Below are positions 13,101 through 25,500 of a stretch of DNA of 64,000 nucleotides, piece after piece (within the stretch, counting starts at the first letter, position 1; the number at the start of each line of letters is the position of its first letter). The stretch lies in the NCBI GenBank assembly GCA_025642075.2, contig JAODUO010000185.1, forward strand, positions 244,501-308,500. The letters run 5' to 3'. Source of the stretch: Ridgeia piscesae. Lineage: Eukaryota; Annelida; Polychaeta; Sabellida; Siboglinidae. The translations under genes and the position numbers were made by a program. Below the pieces are notes generated by a model that did no database searches, had not been told where the DNA came from, and saw only the letters and a program-made list of their open reading frames with translations.

Positions 13101-16100
13101 AGAGAAAAAAGAAAACAGTTTCTTGAGAGGTAAATCATTTACTTATTAACAATGAACCAAGAAACCCGATCATTACATTTGGATAACGTCAACTGTGTCT
13201 TCACAAAACTGACTCTAGCTGTGGCCATCACGTCATCATACACATTTCACCCAAAAACAAATTTTAAAACGTTCACAATCACACAACATCACAATCAATT
13301 AACTAATCGAAATCATGAACCAACCAATCATCGTCGTACTACAAAATTTTCGAAAGTGACCGATGTATAAATGAGACTTACCAGTGTGAGGAAGCGGTAG
13401 AGGTCAAGTGCGGCCAGGAGGTTGTCCTTGCGCTGAGCAGCCTTCTCCTGCAGTATCGTCCAGTTCTCAATGACCACCGCCTGCTGCTGTGCGATCTGCT
13501 CCGCATTGCCACCAGGGTACGCCTCTTGCAATCGGGCCGAGTCGTCCACCAATACTTGCAGCTGTAACCATGGCAACAATGTTGATGGGTTAAAGCTTTT
13601 CCGTGGGTTATTTTTCACTTGGTTTATTTCATGAATTCAAAATGAAAACTTCATTGGGAGGTATAATTAAAAAGAATATTTAAATGAATTTGTTTAATGC
13701 TCTAAACATTGGGGACTGTGTATCGCTTGTAACCCAAAGACCACGGTAAAGTCAGATGGATCTCAATTAGAGATAAAAGGTCAACAACAGTGACCACCTT
13801 CAGAGAGGTCATTTTGGCCGTAATGTCCTAAAAAAAGCTGACTTATTGAACGAGACCCCATAAACCGTAACACTGTAAGCACAATATAAATAGTTAACGA
13901 AACATTGTCGAGCACTGCAAAGAACTAGAACTGACACATCCCACCACCACCTGGCGGCGCCACCGGCACCACTCACCTGTGCCTCGAGCGCGACCAGTTC
14001 GTTCTCGAAGCCCTCGTGTTTCTTCAGGTAGCCCTGTACGGCCTTCGTGTCGCGGCCCAGGTCCTCGGGGATGGCCGCGTACTTCTCCTGGATACGGGAC
14101 AGGGCGTCCTCCACGTCCCGGTTGAAGCGGTGGATCTCTCCGGCCCCCTGCAGCTTCTGGTCCCTCGCGTCCACCTGCTGCAGCAGCTCATCCCACGACG
14201 TCCTGGGACACAGGGAGAAAGGAGGTTGTAGGGAGAGGGAGGGGACACCCATAGACACTAGGGTTTTATCTGATAAGTAGGGTCTGTTTCTTCACCAGGA
14301 ATTATTTGCATAACCTTAGTAATACAGTCACCTCATAATTAAGGTTACCTCGTTAATACAGTCACCTCATAATTAAGGTAACCTCAGTTATATAGTCACC
14401 TCATAATTAAGGTAACCTCAGTAATACAGTCACCTCACAATAAAGGTTACCTCATTAATACATTCACCTCATAATTAAGGTTACCTAAGTAATACAATCA
14501 CTTCACAATTAAGGTTACCTCGGTAATATAGCCACCTCATAATTAAGGTAACCTCAGGAATACAGTCATCCCATAATTAAGGTTACCTCAGTATTACAGT
14601 CACCTTACAATTAGGGTGCCTCCAACTGTCCATTGTTTCCATATACTGGAGAGAATAGTGAAAGAAGTAATGTAAACATGATGTGCACACAAGTATCAAT
14701 GTTCTAAGGTGTATTTTATCTATACGTGTGAATTGTTTTCGAATTAATAATTATTGTTATTATTATGATAATTTAAACAAAATTACGGCTTATAATTTAA
14801 ATAACGATGTGATATTCATTGAGCTACGTAGCTCTAGGATTAGCAAATTTGACTAAAAGATTAACATTTCTACGTGATTTAGATGTTGGTATTTGGATAT
14901 AATTCCTGGGATTTTACATACTGACATGCAGTCATGCTATTAGCAGAAATACACCAGATCTGACATAGTTAAGCCTACACATTGTTAAAAACTTGTTTAG
15001 ATTATGTAGTAACTATTATCGAAACAAGTCTTCCTGTGATTGCCTGCTACAAACTGGCGGTGCCACATTGTCTTAGTGGCAATGTACAAGAAACTGTTTG
15101 CATGCCACCACTGGTGATAACTAAATGTGGTATGGATGTTTAACAATTAATACATAAATACATAACATGAACCGATAGACTTTGGTCGCCACATGTTGTT
15201 GCATGAAGCATAACATGGCAGTCCTGGCATGAATCGCACAAGGGCACCTGCTTCCTAGCTCATATTGGTTAATACAGGTTATAAAACAATAAAATGACAA
15301 TTATTCATATAACAATGTAGTGATACACTACTCTACCATTCCTAACATTCAGTAAATATGATCCATGCGTAGTTACGTGTAGACAGGTTGAAAGAAGTTA
15401 GCGGCAGCGGTACTCCTAAACCAATAAAACACAGCGTCATCTCCTGTCATTGTGAGCAAGGATGGTGGACCAAGCATTTGACAGAGCTGGTGGATAAACT
15501 GAGATGTGACTACATCAAAGAAACTACAACTTCTGTGATTGTGTCACACAACTATGTCTGCAAGTAAATGTTCTGTCACTGCATTAATAATAATCCTACT
15601 CAATTGGCAAGACATCCTGGTGTCTTCTTGCCAATTAGAATATGTTTATTCACTGGTGAAAGGTGTCAGCCCAGAACACCACACTACAGTGATCAGTTAC
15701 AGACAACCTTCAGCATTTCCTCAACTGAGATGTATCCTGTACGAAACACACACAGAAAGACATGAGGAGAAATGAAATTACATCTAACTGAGTAAAACAG
15801 GGTCTGAATAATTTGAAAGCTAAATCAGAAGATAGAAGGGAGATGAATTAGCGAGATTGGAATGAAGACATGTGAAAATGAAAGTAGTTGGGAATAGACT
15901 GAGATAATAATAATAAAAATTAATAATAAATAAATAACTTCTATGGTGCCAATATCCTCAGAATGCGAGCTCGGTGGTGCAGATGGACCTGATATGTGCA
16001 GGGAAGGATTGTGGAGAGAGGGCAACGTTGAACAGGAAAGGGTAGATAGAGGTGAGGTTGACCAAAGTTGCTGTGAATAATGTGTGCCATGACCTATAAA

Positions 16101-16472
16101 CAAGTGGAGGGGGACAATACAGGGAGTGACTGACAGAAGAGTGGGGTAGATGAGGGCAGTGATAGTACCCCCACTAGGGGTGAGTAAGACCTCCGTCACC
16201 CCACCTCAGCTTGTCCTGTCTCTCCTGGATGACCGTGGAGTAGGGGCTGCCGTCCTCCACCAGCTGGGTGGCCCTCTGGTCACAGCGACTGAACAGGTCA
16301 GAGCCAGCCTCAATGCCCAGTTGGAACTCACTGAACTTCTTCTGAATCACCTGCAAGAAACACAGCACACAATGGGCACTTGACTTCTCTTTACACTCAC
16401 TCACTCACTCACTCACTCACTCACTCACTCACTCACTCACTCACTCACTCACTCACTCACACACTCACTCAC

Positions 16473-16514
<42 letters not shown>

Positions 16515-19500
16515 CATACAGTCTGTCTAAACAGAAATGATTTTTCTCCAATCTGTGGTGCACACATATTCCACTTTCAATGTGTTTTAATAAATTATTA
16601 TATATTATTTTATTCCACATTGTTTAATTTTTTATTTATACTGGATCCTATCAACTATTATTTATCAATGTTATAAAGAACAACTTTTTGAGGGGAACGA
16701 ATCCGAATCATCAACAGGGCTAACAGCCTGGCTATGAAGGGACACAACAGAACAGGTGCAAGACTTCAATGATCACACAAACTGGCGGACCAGGATTGCC
16801 TAGAATTCTACATTGACTGACATTTGTTATCATCAACTCAATCGTTACCTGCAGGTGCTCAAAGTCCTGGCCATAGTCCTCGGAGGAGGCGACCTGCATC
16901 TGTTCTGCGATCCACTCATCAAGTTCGTTGCAGTCACGCGTGTAGGCGTGGTACTTCTTCGACTCCTCCAGCATGTTGCGACGGTTCACACACCCCTTCT
17001 CCAGCTCCCTCAACTGGCGCTCCAGGTTCGCCTGCAACCACACACACTGTCTCTCAAGTCTCTGACAGTTGCATTGACTACACACACCGTCTCTCAAGTC
17101 TCTGACAGTTGCATTGACCACACACACCGTCTCTCAAGTCTCTAACAGTTGCATTGACCACACACACTGTCTCTCAAGTATCTCACAGTTGCATTGACCA
17201 CACACACCGTCTCTCAAGTCTCTGACAGTTGCATTGACCACACACACCGTCTCTCAAGTCTCTGACAGTTGCACTGACCACACGCACCGTCTCTCAAGTC
17301 TCTCACAGTTGCATTGACCACACACACCGTCTCTCAAGTCTCTGACAGTTGCATTGACCACACACACCGTCTCTCAAGACTCTGACAGTTGCATTGACCA
17401 CACACACCGTCTCTCAAGTCTCTGACAGTTGCACTGACCACACACACCGTCTCTCAAGTCTCTGACAGTTGCATTGACCACACACACCGTCTCTCAAGTC
17501 TCTGACAGTTGCATTGACCACACACACCGTCTCTCAAGTCTCTAACAGTTGCATTGACCACACACACCGTCTCTCAAGTCTCTCACAGTTGCATTGACCA
17601 CATACACCGTCTCTCAAGTCTCTGACAGTTGCATTGACCACACACACCGTCTCTCAAGTCTCTGACAGTTGCATTGACCACACACACCGTCTCTCAAGTC
17701 TCTGACAGTTGCATTGACCACACGCACCGTCTTTCAAAGTTGCACTGGCTTCCAGTTGCATATGGCAGCAACTGAAATAACTCAGTAATTTTAACACAAT
17801 TTAAAAAATATACAAGTGGTTATTACAGTGTTCGTATTTTTGTAAGGGTGTCATGCTTTTAAAGGAATTGCAACTGTCACGTTAGTAACATATACACTGC
17901 GTGAACAAGTTTGTTGTGAATTGTGAATATGGAAACATGTACTTGTGTGATGCATCCCACTACAACTTACCTGTCTGTTAGCAATGTCTTTTGCGTCTTC
18001 TGAGCCCTTCATTTTATCTGAATCCTTTCCGAGGGCTTGTACAATGCCCTTGCATGCGTTCACCTCGCCTTCCACCACCTGTAACCATGACAACCGGCAA
18101 CCTCTGCACTTTGATACATATAACTGAACCACATCAGGTTATATACACCTTTATTAATACAACAGAATAACTAAATATATCGACTGAGATCAATTTAATG
18201 CTTCCGAAGACAATACAATGGTTGTCAACAATTAACAGCGCTGTGTCTATAATTTATGAAACTGATACTCAACAGGTAATTAACAACTATAACATGACAC
18301 ATTGATTGGCTACATGCTAGATGTACATTATTTATTGTGTATAAAATCAGTCGAGAGTTACGAACCTTGTGCTTGGTGAGGAGTTTGTCTGCAGCGTCCT
18401 CGTCCCGGCCGTAGTCGTCACTTGACACCTGACGATGCTTCTCTCGCAGCATCATCTCAACGTCATTCGCCCGACTCAAGTACTGCAAGCATGACATTCA
18501 CTCAATGTACACCGACTCAAGTACTGCAAGCATGACACCCACTCAATGTACACCAACTCAAGTACTGCAAGCATGACATTCACTGAATGTACACCGACTC
18601 AAGTACTGCAAGCATGACACTCACTCAATGTACACCAACTCAAGTACTGCAAGATTGACATTCACTCAATGTACACCGACTCAAGTACTGCAAGATTGAC
18701 ATTCACTCAATGTACACCGACTCAAGTACTGCGAGCATGACATTCACTCAATGTACACCGACTCAAGTACTGCAACCATGACACCCACTCAATGTACACC
18801 AAGTGTGCTAGCACCCAGTTTAAGCCCCAGTCTGTTATCATCCTGTTTAAGCCCCAGTCTGCTATCATCCTGTTTAAGCCCCAGTCTGTTATCATCCTGT
18901 TTAAGCCCCAGTCTGTTATCATCCTGTTTAAGCCCCAGTCTACTATCATCCTGTTTAAGCTCCAGTCTGTTATCATCCTGTTTAAGCCCCAGTCTGCTAT
19001 CATCCTGTTTAAGCCCCAGTCTGCTATCATCCTGTTTAAGCCCCAGTCTGCTATCATCCTGTTTAAGCCCCAGTCTGCTATCATCCTGTTTAAGCCCCAG
19101 TCTGCTATCATCCTGTTTAAGCCCCAGTCTGCTATCATCCTGTTTAAGCTCCAGTCTGCTATCATCCTGTTTAAGCCCCAGTCTGTTATCATCCTGTTTA
19201 AGCCCCAGTCTGCTAGCACCCTGTGTAAGCCCCAGTCTGCTAGCACCCTGTGTAAGCCCCAGTCTGCTAGCACCCTGTGTAAGCCCCAGTCTGCTAGCAC
19301 CCTGTGTAAGCCCCAGTCTGCTAACACCCTGTGTTCTGTAAGCACCCTGTGTAAGCCCCAGTCTGCTAGCACCCTGTGTAAGCCCCAGTCTGCTAGCACC
19401 CTGTGTAAGCCCCAGTCTGCTAGCACCCTGTGTAAGCCCCAGTCTGCTAGCACCCTGTGTAAGCCCCAGTCTGCTAGCACCCTGTGTAAGCCCCAGTCTG

Positions 19501-22500
19501 CTAGCACCCTGTGTAAGCCCCAGTCTGCTAGCACCCTGTGTAAGCCCCAGCTGCTAGCACCCTGTGTAAGCCCCAGTCTGCTAGCACCCTGTGTAAGCCC
19601 CAGTCTGCTAGCACCCTGTGTAAGCCCCAGTCTGCTAGCACCCTGTGTAAGCCCCAGTCTGCTAGCACCCTGTGTAAGCCCCAGTCTGCTAGCACCCTGT
19701 GTAAGCCCCAGTCTGCTAGCACCCTGTGTAAGCCCCAGTCTGCTAGCACCCTGTGTAAGCCCCAGTCTGCTAGCACCCTGTGTAAGCCCCAGTCTGCTAG
19801 CACCCTGTGTAAGCCCCAGCCTGCTAGCACCCTGTGTAAGCCCCAGCCTGCTAGCACCCTGTGTAAGCCCCAGTCTGCTAGCACCCTGTGTAAGCCCCAG
19901 TCTGCTAGCACCCTGTGTAAGCCCCAGTCTGCTAGCACCCTGTGTAAGCCCCAGTCTGCTAGCACCCTGTGTAAGCCCCAGTCTGCTAGCACCCTGTGTA
20001 AGCCCCAGTCTGCTAGCACCCTGTGTAAGCCCCAGTCTGCTAGCACCCTGTGTAAGCCCCAGTCTGCTAGCACCCTGTGTTAGCCCCAGTCTGCTAGCAC
20101 CCTGTGTAAGCCCCAGTCTGCTAGCACCCTGTGTAAGCCCCAGTCTGCTAGCACCCTGTGTAAGCCCCAGTCTGCTAGCACCCTGTGTAAGCCCCAGTCT
20201 GCTAGCACCCTGTGTTAGCCCCAGTCTGCTAGCACCCTGTGTAAGCCTCAGTTGGCTATTGCCCTGTGATGGTAAACACTAGACAACTCACCCCCTGTTG
20301 CCCTGTGGTAGATAACTCACCCCCTGTTTGTCAGTGGAGCCGCCCATCTTCTTGCGCCTGTCGGCAGCACACTTGAGGAGTTCGCTCCAGGCCGCCCTCA
20401 CCCCCCTGCTGCCTCTCTTTGATGTCAGGGGTCGCGAAGTGACCAGCCTTTATGAGGCCATCTCCGGAGTCCAGCACACGGTCAATCTTGGGCTGATGTC
20501 CTTGGAGGGCCAACTCTAGTTTCTGACACGACACACACGCAAAGTGCATTTCATTAACAGCCTCGTCGTTTTATTAATTTCTATTATAATTATACATTTA
20601 GCCAGCTGTCCATTCAATCTCAATTTATTGGTTATTCCTCAAGAAACCTTGCTTTCTATGTGAGACTTGTGGTGCTCACCTGCATATTTTTGTTCTAATC
20701 ATCAAACTTGTGACGTTTGAAAAGAACAAATATAAATTTATCACAATTATCCTGAATAAACAATGCCGATCGTATTATTGCCGCTTGTTTGAAGTTTAAA
20801 CGTGTATAATTCCTTAAAACAAACTTTACACTGCCAAAACCTGACCTGATGTCTGTAGAAACTTAAAACAATTTCATTATGCTCAAATTAACCGCATTTG
20901 TTGAATGATCCTGAAAAACATATTTCATCAACTCACACACCAGGTCCACAAAAACACACCTCCCAGCCCACTCTACACACCTTGTGCTTAGCAAAGAGGT
21001 TCTGTGCATCGACGAGACTCTTGCCGTAGTCTGTGGACGTGGCTGCTGGCATATGTTCCTGAATCCACTGTAGTTCTGTGTTGGCGTCAAAGTTGTACTG
21101 ATGCCAGCGCAGAGAGTCCTCCAGTCGCTGACGTCTCTTTGCCATCGGTCCCTTCAGGGCGTTGAACCTGACACACACCGTTTAGTGTTGGTAAATATCA
21201 CGTTTATGTCCTCTTTTGCCACAGAAGCTTAGTAATATAATAGGTACATGAAAACAAATGACGTTGTAAACAATTATAATTTTTAAATTGGGTGTAAAAT
21301 TATAAATATATGAAGGTAAAATTAAATCAATGAAAATTTAGTTGACTGTGAATTACAAGTAGGAAATGAAAAATGTGTTTGCACATTTTAAAGGAGATCT
21401 TAAAATGTCATTCATAGTTGCACATTTTTGAAATACATCAGCTGCTCCAAAACACCTGTACAATTATAAAAACTCCTCCTACCTTCTATCAAAGTCCTTC
21501 ACTGCCTTGAGGATGCCAGCCGAGTCAAAGTGGCCTGCTCGGGCCATCTCATGGCCCTGGGCCACGATACTCTTGAGATTCTCTGCATTCACTTCCATCT
21601 CATTCTCCAGCATCTGCAAGAACATAAAACAGTCAACTCTGCCACTGACATAGTGCCACCTCAACTCTACTTAACACATGGTTCATCAGCTCAGTGTCAC
21701 CTCAACTCTACTTAACACATGGTTCATCAACTGGTGCCACCTCAACTCTACTTAACACATGGTTCATCAACTGGTGCCACCTCAACTCTACTTAACACAT
21801 GGTTCATCAACTGGTGCCACCTCAACTCTACTTAACACATGGTTCATCAGCTCAGTGTCACCTCAACTCTACTTAACACATGGTTCATCAACTGGTGCCA
21901 CCTCAACTCTACTTAACACATGGTCATCACTGTGCACCTCAACTCTACTTAACACATGGTTCATCAACTGGTGCCACCTCAACTCTACTTAACACATGGT
22001 TCATCAGCTCAGTGCCACCTCAACTCTACTTAACACATGGTTCATCAGCTCAGTGCCACCTCAACTCTACTTAACACATGGTTCATCAACTGGTGCCACC
22101 TCAACTCTCTACTTAACACATGGTTCATCAGCTCAGTGCCACCTCAACTCTACTTAACACATGGTTCATCAGCTCAGTGCCACCTCAACTCTACTTAACA
22201 CATGGTTCATCAACTGGTACCACCTCAACTCTACTTAACACATGGTTCATCAGCTCAGTGCCACCTCAACTCTACTTAACACATGGTTCATCAACTGGTG
22301 CCACCTCAACTCTCTACTTAACACATGGTTCATCAACTGGTGCCACCTCAACTCTCTACTTAACACATGGTTCATCAACTGGTGCCACCCCAACTCTCTA
22401 CTTAACACATGGTTCATCAACATCAACATCCCCTAAAATACAATTAAAAGGATTATGAGGTCATAAACAAAATGAGTAAATGTTAAAAGTAATTATTAGA

Positions 22501-25500
22501 AATATGGTACAATACAAATATCATGTGTACAATTGGGATGTTCAGTATTTGTACACAGAACTTCCTAAATTTCTATCTGTATGTGACAAACATAAAACTT
22601 CACTACATCTTGATGGCAAGTTAAAATAAAATGCTATTAAAGCTCAGAATAAAAAATTGGCAACAAAGGCTTGACATGTATGTTGGAGCACAGTATGATT
22701 GAAATAACATTTCTGATTAAATATTGGTAAATATTTAAAGTTTAATGACAAACCCAATTTTTTTAAATTAATACAGCTACTTGGGTCAAAGTAATTCTAA
22801 TACTAGCAACATCAGTCACTAACATGGGAGCCCTCTAACAAACAATCAATGATAACAATAAAGATCATTAACAACCATAACTAAAATGCTGCTGAAGAAG
22901 TAGACAGACATCGGCCTCACCTGGTGTTTCTTGAGTAGGTCTCTGACGGCCCTCAGGTCCTTGCCGATGTCATCCGAGGACACTGACCGCTCCATCTCAG
23001 CCAGTTTGGCCTCAGCGTCTTCCAGGGCCTTGTTAAAGAGCTCTTGCTGGGCCGCCTGCCTCAGACGCAGTCCCTTGTCCCGCGACTTCTCAGACAGGTC
23101 CCTCCACTTCCCGTTCAGATCCGTCAGGGTTGACTTGATCTCTGGCCCCGCAGGGTGCTGGTCTCCCACCATCTGCTGACCAACCTGCAGCAGTGGTCAC
23201 TCAGTGGTTAGTGAAGGTGGACATCATGTGATATGGGGAATAGTATTCAATGTCAGTGGCAGTCAAAAGGAGAGACACTGTTAGGTTGTTCGTTAGAATA
23301 AATGGGTGTTTTACACCGTAGTATATCATGTGATTGATTACATGTGCCTGTTTTTACCACTGTTTGCTTGTTTGTTTGTTTGTTATCTTGAACACTGTGT
23401 TTCTTTTTTACATTACATAAACCATAAAACATTTAAACAAGGTTGTTAGAAACCAAATGCCAAAGGATTAGTCGCATTACTATTTGTTTGTTTTATTTAT
23501 TTATCCTGTTATCAAAGTGCCCGATTCTGTCCATGAGGTGACCAAGGGATTATATATCAAACGGTTCTTCCCATTAGTTATGTACGTGTAGATGTCTTGC
23601 CTTCTAAGAAAACAAACAATGCCCCCAGGAGTCAAAGATTCATCCAAAGTCCTACCAGTTTTCACCTGTCAATAACTACTACCTCTGACAATATAAAACT
23701 AGAATCTGACTTGCAAACTAGCTAGTTAACCAAATAAACAGTTCTGACAGATTCTGATCAGATACATACATAGTTTAAGCATACATTCATCTCACCCCGC
23801 CAGTGATGTGTGACTGTTAGACTGAGTACAACAAACCTTGTTGATGGCGTCGAGTGTGCGTTTGTTGGCCTGAAGTTCAGCCTCAAACGCCTGGTGTTTC
23901 TTCAGCTTGGGCAGCAGGTTGGTGAGGTCTCTGTACGACTCGTCTGTGGCCGTCTGGTACTTCTCCTTGATCCAGTCAGACAACTACAACAGACACTTCT
24001 ACAATGTACCACTACATATATGCACAACGGAGAACATTTCAAGAGGTCGTGATGACACATTGATCAGTACAGCCAGTTTCCCAAAAGGCCATGACAGATA
24101 GTAACAACTGTAACTTCATTACATCGTGACATTAATAAATAGTAATATTTCTTGCATTAGCATCCCATCCAACTCACTGACGCCTGCCATTGTACTGTTG
24201 TTATTACTGGTAAATACACCTGTCAACATGTCGGGAGTATTCAAATACGTTTGGCAACAGTACCACATTTAAATGGACACTCACTTTTGTGAGTGTTCTT
24301 ATAACATGACACAGACAAAGCAGACAGAAATTGAGTAGTCACATCACAGCAACCTCACCAGTCACCACGAACATTCCGAGAGAAAAACAGACCAACAACT
24401 GACCACCTACGCTTCTGCAATGGGAAAATACAAAAATAAAAATTAAATAATTAAATTTCCTGAATCCCCAACCTAAAACATCCCAACACATCCCGCTCCT
24501 CTCAGGAGTTGCATCACGCCCCACTGTTCCCCCCTTCCTTAAGGGGTAGGAGCCCCCTCGATGCCCACCCCCACTGACCTCCTCTGCATCACGCTTGAAT
24601 TCCTGCAGGGCCTGTGAACTGAGCAGCTGGTTGTGGCGGTCAGCACACTTGTCCTTGACCCGTTCTCGTCTCTCCACCACCTCTCTGCGTCTCTGGTCAA
24701 TCCTACAACAGGACACTGGTGACAGCAACGCATCCGAGACGCGACAGTAAACATTACTTACTCACAATAATACTAAAAATAGACATTTAATATTTCTTCG
24801 TGACTGGTAAACGTTTTAGAAATGCTAAACAAATTATTAAAATAAAATAGTGTATTGCATAATGTGGTTAGAATAGTGAGTGATTGAAAAGGACACATTT
24901 AGAGAGACAGTGTAAGTGGGGAAGGAGGAGGAAAAGTGGGAGTGAGGGAGAATAACACGATATAGATTGGGGAGAGGTAGAATGGGAGTTAGAGGAAAAG
25001 GCAAGGGTTGGGACTGAGCGAGGGAGGGACGGGATGGTGGGAGTGCAGTGAAGGTCACTCACGCGTCACTGTCGGGGTGTTTCTCAGCCATGAGGCGGTC
25101 GGCCGTGTCTCCCAGCCCCTTCATACGCTCCTCCTGTGCCAGCAGACGGTTCTCAAAGTCCTCCTGCCTCTTGAATAGTGCCTCCACACCCTCCACTGTA
25201 CTCTGTAACAACCCCACACACAGGGTAACTACCCCTCCACACCCTCCACTGTACTCTGTAACAACCCCACACACAGGGTAACAACCCTCCACACCCTCCA
25301 CTGTACTCTGTAACAACCCCACACACAGGGTAACAACCCCTCCACACCCTCCACTGTACTCTGTAACAACCCCACACACAGGGTAACAATCCCTCCACAC
25401 CCTCGACTGTATTCTGTAACAACCCCACACACAGGGTAACTACCCCTCCACACCCTCCACTGTACTCTGTAACAACCCCACACACAGGGTAACACCCCTC

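Noticed and set aside
18722..20282. Minus- and plus-strand frames (LADWGLHRV, SASTLCKPQ repeats)
   Set aside because: By-product of the 28-bp array, open in several frames on both strands at once, with no splice or start evidence.
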